DNA from: Actinoplanes oblitus
GTDB lineage: Bacteria > Actinomycetota > Actinomycetes > Mycobacteriales > Micromonosporaceae
DNA: 64,000 bases
NCBI RefSeq assembly: GCF_030252345.1
Contig: NZ_CP126980.1
Span: 1,015,501-1,079,500, forward strand
Direction of reading: 5' to 3'
How positions within the stretch are numbered: the stretch's first letter is position 1; each line of letters begins with the position of its first letter. Of the stretch, positions 15,828 through 24,080 are shown in pieces. The translations under genes were made by a program, and so were the position numbers. The notes below the pieces were generated by a model. The model was not told the DNA's origin and did no database searches. It saw nothing but the letters and a program-made list of their open reading frames with translations.

Positions 15828-16253
15828 TCACGGTTGCCGGTCGCGGCCGTCCGGGTCGGACTGGCGGCGGCGCAGGTCCTCCTCGCGGCGGCGCAGGTCG
15901 GCTTCCCACTTCTGCAGGAGCTGCTCGTCCTCCTTGCGGGAGGCGGCCAGCGAGCGGAGGAACTCCGGGTCGTCGTCCGGGGCCACCGGGCCGCGGCGGA
16001 CCGGGCGCTCGGACTCGGGGAAACCGGCGCCGGGCCGCCAGGTGGTGCCGTTGCTGAGACGGACCGGGCGGGCCGGGCGGCCGGCGACGAACCAGGCGAT
16101 CGGGCCGACCGGCGAGAAGAGCAGGATCAGCAGCACCCAGACGACCCGGGGGAGGGCGCGGATCGCGAACTCCTCGGTGGCCAGGCAGTCGATCAGGGCG
16201 ATGACGACCAGCGCCAGGTCGAGCAGCGCGAAAAGCGAGTAGAGGCGAATCAC
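15828..16253 (-). CDS. PLDc_N-type small membrane protein
   Basis: The 141-residue protein has two hydrophobic helices (about 6-22 and 36-58, the second reading VVWVLLILLFSPVGPIAWFV) typical of the phospholipase D N-terminal membrane domain. A charged cytoplasmic tail ends in a Glu/Arg-rich coiled-coil-like stretch (EADLRRREEDLRRRQ). No catalytic HKD motif exists, so it is not a phospholipase. Such stand-alone proteins are common in actinomycetes and their role is unknown. Confidence 0.75.
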   Translation of the reverse strand: MIRLYSLFALLDLALVVIALIDCLATEEFAIRALPRVVWVLLILLFSPVGPIAWFVAGRPARPVRLSNGTTWRPGAGFPESERPVRRGPVAPDDDPEFLRSLAASRKEDEQLLQKWEADLRRREEDLRRRQSDPDGRDRQP

Positions 16254-16434
16254 GCGCCAGATGATGCCAAACGAGCGGGGGAAATACTGTCCCCCGCGGT
16301 CACGCTGCCCGGAGCCGCGGCGCGGTTCCGGGGCCGGGACCGGGGTGGCGGGCGGCGAGCGAGCCGGGCGTACCGGAAATCGTCCTTGATCGCGGCGGCC
16401 CGGTCGCCGCCGGATCCGTGCGCGGCGTTGGGTC

Positions 16435-16821
16435 TCAGACGCCCAGGTGGCGGCGGCTGATCAGCGACTGCAGCTCGGTGACCAGCTGCTTCGGCGCGAG
16501 TGGCTTGGGCAGGTAGCCGTCCGCGCCGGAGATCAGACCGGCGTCCACGTCGTAGGCGTGGCTGTTGCCGGAGACCATGAGGATCGCCATGTCGCGGATC
16601 GCCGGGGTGCTGCGGGCCAACTGGCACAGCTCCATACCGTTCATGGCCGGCATCCGGACGTCGGTGATCATGCCGATCGGCTTGGCGACGGTGAGGATGC
16701 GGGCGGCGGTGTGGCCGTCCTTGGCGCCGAGCGCGCGGTAACCGGCCGCCTCCAGGCTGACGGTGAGCATGTCGCGGACGTCGGCGTCGTCGTCGGCGAT
16801 CAGGATCAGGTTCTGGTTCAT
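16435..16821 (-). CDS. Stand-alone response regulator receiver protein
   Basis: The 128-residue protein is a single receiver domain: acidic pocket ADDDADVRD near the start, phospho-acceptor Asp in MITDVRMPAMNG near residue 54, Ser in MVSGNS and Lys in GYLPKPLAPKQL. There is no output domain, so it would act through protein contacts like CheY-type regulators. The start at 16821 is the only one before a normal receiver N-terminus, although the frame is open far upstream. No histidine kinase is adjacent. The next gene diverges. Confidence 0.85.
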   Translation of the reverse strand: MNQNLILIADDDADVRDMLTVSLEAAGYRALGAKDGHTAARILTVAKPIGMITDVRMPAMNGMELCQLARSTPAIRDMAILMVSGNSHAYDVDAGLISGADGYLPKPLAPKQLVTELQSLISRRHLGV

Positions 16822-16962
16822 GGGGTGGCCTCCTCCTCGTGGACCTTCCTGATCGGCAGCCGGGCGGGCGGTGGAAGAAGTCCGCGGTTGCGGTCGGGTA
16901 GCGACCTCTGCTGTCCGCAGAAGAATGCGGCGGTCGCGGTGGCCGCTGGGCAGAATCCGGCG

Positions 16963-17805
16963 ATGGCTACCTTTTCCCTCCAGGCACAGCCCGACCACGC
17001 CGCCGGCTGGCTCGACCTCGCCCGCCGCGCCGAGGCCGCCGGTTTCCACACCCTCTACTGCGCCGACCACCCGGGCAGTTGCGCGTCGCCGTTCGTGTCG
17101 CTGGCCGCGGCCGCCGCGGTCACCAGCACCCTGCGGCTCGGGTCGTACGTGGTGAACGCCGGCATCCGCGAGCCGCTCCTGCTCGCCTCGGACGTCGCCA
17201 CCCTCGACCTGGTCTCCGGTGGCCGGGCCGTCCTCGGCATCGGCGCCGGGCACACGCCCGCCGAGTGGGCGGCGGTCGGGCGGGAGCGGCCGGACGTGCG
17301 CGGGCGGGTGGCGCACTGCATCACGGTGGCCGAGACGACCCTGCGGATGCTGGCCGGTGACGGCCTGGCCAAGCCCCGGCCGGTGCAGGATCGCGTCCCG
17401 CTGCTCTTCGGCGGCGGCAACACCCGGCTGCTGCGCTGGGCCGCGGACCACGCCGACCTGATCGGGCTCACCGGGCTGGGCCGGACCCTGGAGGACGGGC
17501 ACTCGCACACCGTCCGGTGGCGGCCGGCGGACGTGGATGCCCAGGTGGAGCTCTGTGGAGCGGTGCCGGTGGAGGCGCTGGTGCAGCATCTGGAGATCAC
17601 CGAGGACGCGGGCGCCACGTACGCGAAGTGGGCGGCGGAGGCGGAGCTGAGCGAGGCGGAGATGGCGCTCGCGCCGTACGTGCTGGCCGGGACGGTGACG
17701 GAGATCCGGGCCAAGCTGGCGGAGAACGAGCGCCGCTGGGGGCTGACGCGGTACGCGGTCCGTGTTCCCGCTTTCGAGGCGGCCGTCGCGCTGATGGCCG
17801 GATGA
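16963..17805 (+). CDS. LLM-class (F420 or flavin-dependent) oxidoreductase
   Basis: The 280-residue protein has the luciferase-like TIM barrel: FSLQAQPDHAAGWLDLARRA, TLRLGSYVVNAGIREPLLLA and GRAVLGIGAGHTPAEW, then a helical C-terminal part. It resembles the probable F420-dependent class of actinobacteria, which lacks the full length of alkanal monooxygenase. Substrate unknown. The frame is open far upstream, but ATG 16963 is the first start in front of the conserved barrel strand. It is convergent with the pilus operon. Confidence 0.8.
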   Translation: MATFSLQAQPDHAAGWLDLARRAEAAGFHTLYCADHPGSCASPFVSLAAAAAVTSTLRLGSYVVNAGIREPLLLASDVATLDLVSGGRAVLGIGAGHTPAEWAAVGRERPDVRGRVAHCITVAETTLRMLAGDGLAKPRPVQDRVPLLFGGGNTRLLRWAADHADLIGLTGLGRTLEDGHSHTVRWRPADVDAQVELCGAVPVEALVQHLEITEDAGATYAKWAAEAELSEAEMALAPYVLAGTVTEIRAKLAENERRWGLTRYAVRVPAFEAAVALMAG

Positions 17806-17807
17806 GT

Positions 17808-17839
17808 CCGGCCGGGCCGCCGGAGGGCGGCCCGGCCGG
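17808..17839. terminator. Bidirectional hairpin between the LLM gene and pilO
   Basis: A perfect 14-bp GC stem (17808-17821 with 17826-17839) with a GGAG loop lies between two convergent genes. Confidence 0.6.
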
Positions 17840-17846
17840 TGCCGGC

Positions 17847-18428
17847 TCACTGGGTGGTGGTGACCGTCGTGCCGTTCGAGGCGCTGGTGTTGCGGAAGGC
17901 GACGAGGGTCAGCGACAGCTCGGCGGAGTCGAGATCGCCCAGCGTCAGGACCGCCGACCGGATCAGCACCGCCCGCGGCTGGGTGTTCTGCAGCGCGTCG
18001 ACGAACTTGCTGATGTCGGCCACCCGGCCGGTCGCGTTCAGCGAGATCGGCAGCTCCTCGACGGTGCTCACCACCGCCGAGGTGGAGCGGGCGGACGCGG
18101 TGTACGCGCTGACGTCCACCTTGAGCGTCGAGCCGAGGGTCTGCAGCTGGCGCAGGAAAGCCGGGATGCTGTCCGCGGTGGGCAGCGCCTTCTCGTACCG
18201 GGCCTTGTCGGCCTGGTACTCGGGCAGGTTCTCATTGTCCGCCTTCAGGTCGGCCAGGCGCTTGCGCAGCTGGGCGAACTGGGTGGTGGCGTCCTCGACC
18301 TGCCCGCGCATGTCGGAGGCCTCGGCGTACTTCGGCTTGATCATCACGAACCAGCCGGCGACGATCAGCAGGACGACCAGGGCCAGGCCGCCGAAGAGCC
18401 AGATGCGGTCGGAGCGGAGCCCGCTCAT
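17847..18428 (-). CDS. pilO: Type IV pilus assembly protein PilO
   Basis: The 193-residue protein is last in the operon. It has a short cytoplasmic start, one membrane helix (about 10-30), a coiled coil (about 40-85) and a ferredoxin-like alpha/beta domain, the usual PilO plan. With PilN it forms the inner alignment complex that links PilM to the pilus machine. ATG 18428 shares its A with the pilN stop (TGATG), with GGAGG just upstream; a GTG 3 bases earlier is less likely. Confidence 0.85.
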   Translation of the reverse strand: MSGLRSDRIWLFGGLALVVLLIVAGWFVMIKPKYAEASDMRGQVEDATTQFAQLRKRLADLKADNENLPEYQADKARYEKALPTADSIPAFLRQLQTLGSTLKVDVSAYTASARSTSAVVSTVEELPISLNATGRVADISKFVDALQNTQPRAVLIRSAVLTLGDLDSAELSLTLVAFRNTSASNGTTVTTTQ

Positions 18429-19126
18429 CACTTACCTCCGGTCGTGCACTCGGTGGTGCTCCACTGGCCGCAGAACGCCTTGGCGGTGATCGAGACGGTC
18501 AGGCTGAAGGTGACACCCTTGTCGTCGTCGTCGGCACCGGAGACGTTGGTGACGAACGGGTCGGCCAGACCCTTCTTCTCGAGCTTGAGCAGTGCCTCGA
18601 TGTACTTCGCGACGGCCTTCTTGTCCTTCGCGGTGCCACCGATGGTGAGCTGGCCGACGCCGCTCTTGCCGGCCTGCGCACCGGCGTCCTGGGCCAGCGA
18701 TCCGTTGACCTCGGTCACGTTCGCGCCGGCCTCCTCGCCGGTGCTGCGGACCAGGTCGAGCATGGTCTGCCAGGACAGGTCCTTGGCCATCAGCTTGGTC
18801 AGCTCGCCGGAGAGGACCGTGTTGGCGTTCTTGGTCTGGGTCAGCTCGGTGTACGCGGTCTGCTGCTTCTGCACCGCCGACACCTGCCGGGTGACGTCCT
18901 CGAACTCCGCCTCGGCGGTCTGCTTGAGCGAGGCCGCCTGCCAGTACCAGCCGCTGAGCGCGGCCAGCACCAGGACCACGGTGACCAGCACGGCGGTACG
19001 CGTGTGGCGGGCCCGCCGCCCGTCGGTGATGTCCTGCGGCAGCAGGTTGGCGCGGATGCCCAGCACCCGGGTCGCCTGCTGCGGGGAGACCGACGGGTCC
19101 AGCGGCATCAGGGCGGTGGTGCTCAT
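18428..19126 (-). CDS. pilN: Type IV pilus assembly protein PilN
   Basis: The 232-residue protein has a cytoplasmic N-terminus containing the PilM-binding segment (RANLLPQDI near residues 25-33), a membrane helix (about 45-66), a coiled coil and an extracytoplasmic domain. The INLLP-like motif, here RANLLP, is the known docking site for PilM. The start overlaps the pilM stop (ATGA), and the C-terminus carries two cysteines (FCGQWSTTEC). The frame is open upstream, but only this start gives the PilN N-terminus. Confidence 0.87.
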   Translation of the reverse strand: MSTTALMPLDPSVSPQQATRVLGIRANLLPQDITDGRRARHTRTAVLVTVVLVLAALSGWYWQAASLKQTAEAEFEDVTRQVSAVQKQQTAYTELTQTKNANTVLSGELTKLMAKDLSWQTMLDLVRSTGEEAGANVTEVNGSLAQDAGAQAGKSGVGQLTIGGTAKDKKAVAKYIEALLKLEKKGLADPFVTNVSGADDDDKGVTFSLTVSITAKAFCGQWSTTECTTGGK

Positions 19127-20148
19127 CGGCCCGCTCCCAGGGTGAGGCCGATCGACACGGCTGCCGACGGCACGAAACTGTCGAACCCGCGCTCCCGGGC
19201 CCGGCGGGTGTCGCGCAGGCGGGAGGTGCTGTCCGCGTACATCACGGCGATGCCGAGCTGCTCCTGCAGGTGCTCGGCGAGGCCGGGCATCAGCGCGCCG
19301 CCACCGGACAACGCCAGGCGGGTGACCTGCTTCTGCCGTTCGCCGGAGGCCAGGTAGGTGAACGAGCTGCGCAGCTCGCTGGCGAGCGGGCGGACCGCGT
19401 CGGTGAGCGCCGCCACGCTGTCCGGTGTGCCGTCGCCGTGCAGGCCGAACCGGCACTTGAGGCCCTCGGCCTGGATCGCCGGGATGCCCAGCCGGGTGGC
19501 GATGCTGTCGGTGATCTCCGAGCCGCCGCGCGGCAGGGTCCGGACGAACAGCGGCTCGCCGTCGGCGTGCACCACCACGCTGGTGATGTCGGCGCCGATG
19601 TCGACGATCGCCTCGACCTGGGCGTCCAGCCGGGAGGCGGCGCGCAGCAGGGCGAACGAGGCCAGGTCGACGCCGGTCACGTGCAGGCCGGCCTTCTCCA
19701 CCGCCTGTACCAGGTCGACCACGGCGTCCTTGGGCATGGCGATCAGCAGGCCGCGTACGGTCGGGTTGTTGCCGGGCTGCTCCAGCGGGTAGAAGTCCAG
19801 CAGCGCCCGCTCGACGGCGAGCGGCAGCTGGTCCTTGACCTGGAACGGCAGGGCCTGACGCATCTGGCCGGCCGGCAGGTTGGCGATCGACATCTCGCGG
19901 ACCACCAGCTGCGGGTTGGTCACCCCGAGGTGCACCCGCTTGGTGCCGAACCGGGACGCCGCCCAGAGCTGCTTGAGCGAGTTGGTGACGGTCTGCGGGT
20001 CCTGCACCACGCCGCCGTGCACGGTGCCCGGGGCGAGCGGGATCTGCCCGAAGTTGGTGAGCGTGTAGTCGTCCTTGGTGCGACGGACCTCGACGGCCCG
20101 GATCGAGGACGAGCCGACGTCCAGCCCGATCGGTGTTGCGCCAGCCAT
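19123..20148 (-). CDS. pilM: Type IV pilus assembly ATPase-like protein PilM
   Basis: The 341-residue protein has the actin/FtsA-like fold: IGLDVGSSSIRAVEV at the start, IVDIGADITSVVV near 190 and LALSGGGALMPGLAEHL near 285, forming the nucleotide pocket. It is the cytoplasmic platform that binds PilN. It follows pilD by 44 bases, and its stop overlaps the pilN start. Confidence 0.92.
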   Translation of the reverse strand: MAGATPIGLDVGSSSIRAVEVRRTKDDYTLTNFGQIPLAPGTVHGGVVQDPQTVTNSLKQLWAASRFGTKRVHLGVTNPQLVVREMSIANLPAGQMRQALPFQVKDQLPLAVERALLDFYPLEQPGNNPTVRGLLIAMPKDAVVDLVQAVEKAGLHVTGVDLASFALLRAASRLDAQVEAIVDIGADITSVVVHADGEPLFVRTLPRGGSEITDSIATRLGIPAIQAEGLKCRFGLHGDGTPDSVAALTDAVRPLASELRSSFTYLASGERQKQVTRLALSGGGALMPGLAEHLQEQLGIAVMYADSTSRLRDTRRARERGFDSFVPSAAVSIGLTLGAGR

Positions 20149-20192
20149 CGGTCTTCCTTTCTGTCCGGGAACGTCTTCCTACCGGCTATCGG

Positions 20193-20978
20193 TCAGTAGG
20201 AGGCGGAGGTGAGCAGGTTGGCGTACCAGTCGCCGATCGGCGCCGCGGCGAACACCGCGAGGAACGCGCCGGCCAGCATGTACGGGCCGAACGGGACCCG
20301 GGTCTTGCGCCCGGCCGCCCGGGTGAGCAGCAGGACCGCGCCGGCCAGGCCGCCGAGCAGGAAACCGGCGAACGCGCCGATCGCCACCGCGCTCCAGCCG
20401 AGCCAGCCGAGGTAGAAGCCGAGCAGCGGGGCGAGCTTCACGTCGCCGCCGCCCATCCCCCACACGGCGAGGACGCGGTAGAGCAGGTAGAGCAGGGCCG
20501 CGGCGAGCGCACCGCGGAGCAGGGCGGCCGGGTCGCCGGCCAGCAGGGCGGCCGGGGCGAGCAGGGCGGCGGCCACCGCGTACGAGGGGAGGACGATCTT
20601 GTCGGGGAGCCGCATCACGTCCAGGTCGATCAGCGCCAGGGCGATCGCGACGGCGGCCAGGTAGAGGTAGCCGGGCAGGGCCCAGGACCAGCCGAAACGG
20701 GCGGCCACCGCGACGAAGAGGGCTGCCGTCCCGGCCTCGACCAGCGGGTACCGGGCGCTGATCGGGGTGGCGCAGTCGGCGCACCGGCCGCGCAGCAGCA
20801 GCCAGCCGAGGACCGGGACGTTGTGCCGGTTGCGGACCGCGTGGCCGCAGTGCGGGCAGTGCGAACCGGGGTGGACCAGCGACTCGCCGCGGGGGACTCG
20901 GTGGATCACGACGTTCAGGAACGAGCCCACCGCGAGCCCGAGGAGGCCGATGACACAGAACAGTGGGTACTGCGGCAT
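20193..20978 (-). CDS. pilD: Prepilin peptidase PilD
   Basis: The 261-residue polytopic protein has the N-terminal domain with CPHCGHAVRNRHNVPVLGWL and CADC (four-cysteine zinc site) and the aspartic protease residues in DLDVMRLPDKI and GMGGGDVKLAPLLG (the GxGD motif). It cleaves the leader of pilins before the conserved Phe and methylates the new N-terminus at the membrane. It lies between pilA and pilM. Confidence 0.93.
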   Translation of the reverse strand: MPQYPLFCVIGLLGLAVGSFLNVVIHRVPRGESLVHPGSHCPHCGHAVRNRHNVPVLGWLLLRGRCADCATPISARYPLVEAGTAALFVAVAARFGWSWALPGYLYLAAVAIALALIDLDVMRLPDKIVLPSYAVAAALLAPAALLAGDPAALLRGALAAALLYLLYRVLAVWGMGGGDVKLAPLLGFYLGWLGWSAVAIGAFAGFLLGGLAGAVLLLTRAAGRKTRVPFGPYMLAGAFLAVFAAAPIGDWYANLLTSASY

Positions 20979-21018
20979 GGCGTCTCCTCGAGGGCTCGCG
21001 GCGGGCCTTGGCCAGGCG

Positions 21019-21543
21019 TCAGCCGCAGGTGTTGAAGTTGGTGCTGTTGATCGAGCTGGACGCCTTCACCGAGCCACCGAGGCCGCTGTCGTAGACGTAG
21101 TACTTGCCGCTGCCGCCGGTGTTGACCGCGCAGACCCGGTAGCCGGCGGGGGCGGTGGCGGTGGCGGGCACCGGGTAGTACTGCATCTTGGTCTTGTCCG
21201 AGAGGGTGATGGTGGCGTCGCCGTTGCTGCCGGTCAGTTTCATGATCGACGTGGCGGGGGTGCCGGCGGAGTTGTCGACCTGCTGCGCGGTACCCGGGTA
21301 GGCGTTGCCGTTGTTGGTGTAGTACTGCTCGACGGCACTGATCGCGCCACGGACGTCGGACTGCGCCGACTTGTCGGCCGCGCCCTGGCGGTAGTTCAGG
21401 TAGACCGGCACGGCGATCGCGACCAGGACGCCGATGATGACCACCACGACCAGGAGCTCGATCAGGGTGAAGCCCTTGTCGTCGTCCTTCTTGGCGAGGA
21501 TGTCGTCGCGCTTGACGGCCAGGCGGTCGATGACGTTCTGCAT
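21019..21543 (-). CDS. pilA: Type IV major pilin PilA
   Basis: The 174-residue prepilin has a class III signal: the cleavage site KG/FTLIELLVVVVIIGVL has Glu at mature position 5. The leader is 24 residues (MQNVIDRLAVKRDDILAKKD and DDKG), longer than the 6-8 of type IVa pilins of Gram-negative species. The mature pilin of 150 residues has two cysteines near the C-terminus (YRVCAV, NFNTCG) that can form the D-region disulfide. It is the only pilin seen in the operon; minor pilins must be encoded elsewhere or be absent. Confidence 0.92.
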   Translation of the reverse strand: MQNVIDRLAVKRDDILAKKDDDKGFTLIELLVVVVIIGVLVAIAVPVYLNYRQGAADKSAQSDVRGAISAVEQYYTNNGNAYPGTAQQVDNSAGTPATSIMKLTGSNGDATITLSDKTKMQYYPVPATATAPAGYRVCAVNTGGSGKYYVYDSGLGGSVKASSSINSTNFNTCG

Positions 21544-21642
21544 GTGGGGTGCCTTTCATGGCAGGTGGTGGAACGGGGATGGGAGAGCCGGCCCTCGGGA
21601 ATCGACCGGGTATTGCGGCGTGCGGGAGCGCACGCGGGCGAG

Positions 21643-22875
21643 TCAGCTCGACTGGATGTTCTGGTAGATCGTGAACATCGGCAGGTAGAGGCAGACGACC
21701 ATGCCGCCGACCACCGCGCCCATGACGAGCACCATGATCGGTTCGATCGAGGCGGCCAGGGACTCGGCGGCGGAGTCGACCTCCCTGTCGTAGAAGTCGG
21801 CAACCTTGTCGAGCATCTGACTGATCTGACCGCTTTCTTCCCCGACCTCGATCATCTGGTTGACCATCTCGGGAAAGATCTTGTGGTGCCGCATCGCCGA
21901 GGACATCGGCTGGCCGTCGCGGACGGTGCCCTGGATGTCCTTCATGGCGATGTTGATCACCTCGTTGCCGGTGGTCTCGCCGACCACGGCGAGCGCCTGC
22001 ATGACCGGCACGCCGACGTTCAGCAACAGGCCGAGGTTCCGGGAGAACCGGCTCATCGCCAGCTTCTGGAACAGCGAACCGAAGACCGGGAGGCGGATCT
22101 TGAGCTTGTCCACCGCGAGCCGGAACTCGGCGCTGGTCCGCAGCTGATGCTTGTAGGCGACCGTGCTGCCGATGCCGACGGCCAGCGCGAGCGGCCCGAT
22201 CCACCACATGTTGTGGCTGGTGGTGACCAGGAACTGGGTGATCGCCGGCAGCTCGCCGCCGAGGCTCTTGAACATCCCCTCGAAGATCGGGACGATGAAG
22301 ATCAACATTGCCGCGATCAGGACGAAGGTGAAGCCCAGCACGATCGCGGGGTAGGTCAGCGCACTCTTGATCTTGCCGCGGAGCGCGGTGTCCTTCTCCA
22401 GGCTGTCGGCGATCTGCTCGAGAGCCCGGTCGATCATGCCGCCGGTCTCGCCGGCCCGGATCATCGCGACCATCAGGCGCGGGAACACCCGGTCGTGCTT
22501 GGCCATCGACGTCGACAACCCGCCACCGGCCGCCACGTCGGCGCGCACCTCGCCGATCGCCTTCTTCAGCGGCGGCGACGAGGTCTGCTCCTCCATGATC
22601 GAGAGGGAGCGCAGCAGCGACATGCCGGATGAGGTCATGGTGGCGAACTGCCTGGCGAAAACCGCCAGGTCCTTGAGTTTGACCCGGTTGCCCAGCCCGG
22701 GGATCTTCAGCTCCCGCTGCAGACCCTGCCCGGCCTCGGCCAGCCCGAGTGGCACCTCGCCACGCTGTTTGAGCATGTGGGTGGCGGCCGCCTCGTTGGG
22801 GGCCTCGATGGTCCCCTTGGACTTCTTGCCCGAGGGTCCGATCGTGTTGTAGGTGAAGGTCTTGTTGACGCTCAC
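21643..22875 (-). CDS. pilC: Type IV pilus platform protein PilC
   Basis: The 410-residue protein has two T2SSF repeats with membrane helices (one near ALTYPAIVLGFTFVLIAAML, another at the C-terminus AASIEPIMVLVMGAVVGGMV). The N-terminus YNTIGPSGKKSKGTIEA is typical of PilC/GspF. It is the membrane platform that couples the PilB and PilT motors to pilin addition and removal. It begins 2 bases after the pilT stop, so the two are coupled. Confidence 0.93.
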   Translation of the reverse strand: MSVNKTFTYNTIGPSGKKSKGTIEAPNEAAATHMLKQRGEVPLGLAEAGQGLQRELKIPGLGNRVKLKDLAVFARQFATMTSSGMSLLRSLSIMEEQTSSPPLKKAIGEVRADVAAGGGLSTSMAKHDRVFPRLMVAMIRAGETGGMIDRALEQIADSLEKDTALRGKIKSALTYPAIVLGFTFVLIAAMLIFIVPIFEGMFKSLGGELPAITQFLVTTSHNMWWIGPLALAVGIGSTVAYKHQLRTSAEFRLAVDKLKIRLPVFGSLFQKLAMSRFSRNLGLLLNVGVPVMQALAVVGETTGNEVINIAMKDIQGTVRDGQPMSSAMRHHKIFPEMVNQMIEVGEESGQISQMLDKVADFYDREVDSAAESLAASIEPIMVLVMGAVVGGMVVCLYLPMFTIYQNIQSS

Positions 22876-22877
22876 GG

Positions 22878-23999
22878 TCAGCTCCGTCCGACGAGCCGTT
22901 TGAGCTCCTCCGGAGAATGGCTGATCTCCAGAGCGGTCTGCATGGTGATCACGCCTTCCCGCACCTTCTCGGCCAGGTGCTGGTCGAAGGCGAGCATGCC
23001 CTCGTTGCTGCCGGCCTGCATGAAGGACGGGATCTGGTGCGACTTGCCCTCCCGGATCAGGCTTCGGATGGCCGGCGTCGCGCTGAGGATCTCGCAGATC
23101 ACCGTCCGGCCCTTGCCGTCCGCGCGGGGCGCCAGCGCCTGGGTGACCACACCCTGGAGACTGGCCGCCAGCTGCGCGCGGATCTGCAACTGCTGGTGCG
23201 GCGGGAAGATGTCGATGATCCGGTCGATGGTCTGGGTGGCGCTCTGCGTGTGCAGCGTCGCCATCACCAGGTGACCGGTCTCGGCGGCGGTCAGCGCCGT
23301 CGCCGTGGTGGTCAGGTCGCGCAGCTCACCGACCAGGATGATGTCCGGGTCCTGCCGCAGCGCGTGCTTGAGCGCGCTGGCGAAGGTCTCGGTGTCGGCG
23401 CCCACCTCGCGCTGGTTCACGATGCTGCGCTTGTGCGGGTGGAGGAACTCGATCGGGTCCTCGATGGTGATGATGTGGTCGGCGCGGCTGCGGTTGGCCA
23501 GGTCGAGCAGCGAGGCCAGGGTGGTGGTCTTGCCCGACCCGGTCGGGCCGGTGACCAGCACCAGGCCGCGGGGCAGGTGCGCGAACCGGCCCACCGACTC
23601 CGGCATGCCCAGCTCGTCCAGCGGCTTGATCTTGTGGGGGATGGCCCGGAAGACCGCGCCGCACGAGGTGCGCTGCCGGTAGAGGTTGCCGCGGAACCGG
23701 GAGACGCCGACGATGCTGTGCGCGAAGTCCATCTCCTGCTCGCGCTCGAACGTCTCCCACTGCAGCGGGGTGACCGCCGCGCGGGCCAGCAGCTCGGTGT
23801 CCGAGGCGTTCAGCTTGCCGTACCCGGGTACCGGACGGAGCGAGCCGTCGACCCGCATCATCGGCGGGGAGCCGACCGTCAGGTGCAGGTCGGAGCCGCG
23901 CGACTCGACCAGCGTGATCAGCAACTGGTCGAGCACAGCGAGGTCGTCAGCGGTGGCGACCGCCTCCGGCTGCCGCACCTCGTGCTCGATCGTGTTCAC
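22878..23999 (-). CDS. pilT: Type IV pilus retraction ATPase PilT
   Basis: The 373-residue length is typical. Motifs are Walker A GPTGSGKTTTLASLLD, the Asp box ITIEDPIEF, Walker B LRQDPDIILVGELRD and the His box TGHLVMATLHTQSATQTIDR. The C-terminus contains the AIRSLIREGK segment of retraction ATPases. It powers pilus disassembly and twitching. It follows pilB by 81 bases. Confidence 0.92.
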   Translation of the reverse strand: MNTIEHEVRQPEAVATADDLAVLDQLLITLVESRGSDLHLTVGSPPMMRVDGSLRPVPGYGKLNASDTELLARAAVTPLQWETFEREQEMDFAHSIVGVSRFRGNLYRQRTSCGAVFRAIPHKIKPLDELGMPESVGRFAHLPRGLVLVTGPTGSGKTTTLASLLDLANRSRADHIITIEDPIEFLHPHKRSIVNQREVGADTETFASALKHALRQDPDIILVGELRDLTTTATALTAAETGHLVMATLHTQSATQTIDRIIDIFPPHQQLQIRAQLAASLQGVVTQALAPRADGKGRTVICEILSATPAIRSLIREGKSHQIPSFMQAGSNEGMLAFDQHLAEKVREGVITMQTALEISHSPEELKRLVGRS

Positions 24000-24080
24000 C
24001 GTTCTGGCCCTCTCGTTCGGGTTCCGACGCTTGTTGATTCGGCACGGAGGGGACCGGGTTTAGTAGCGACACGGGTGTCG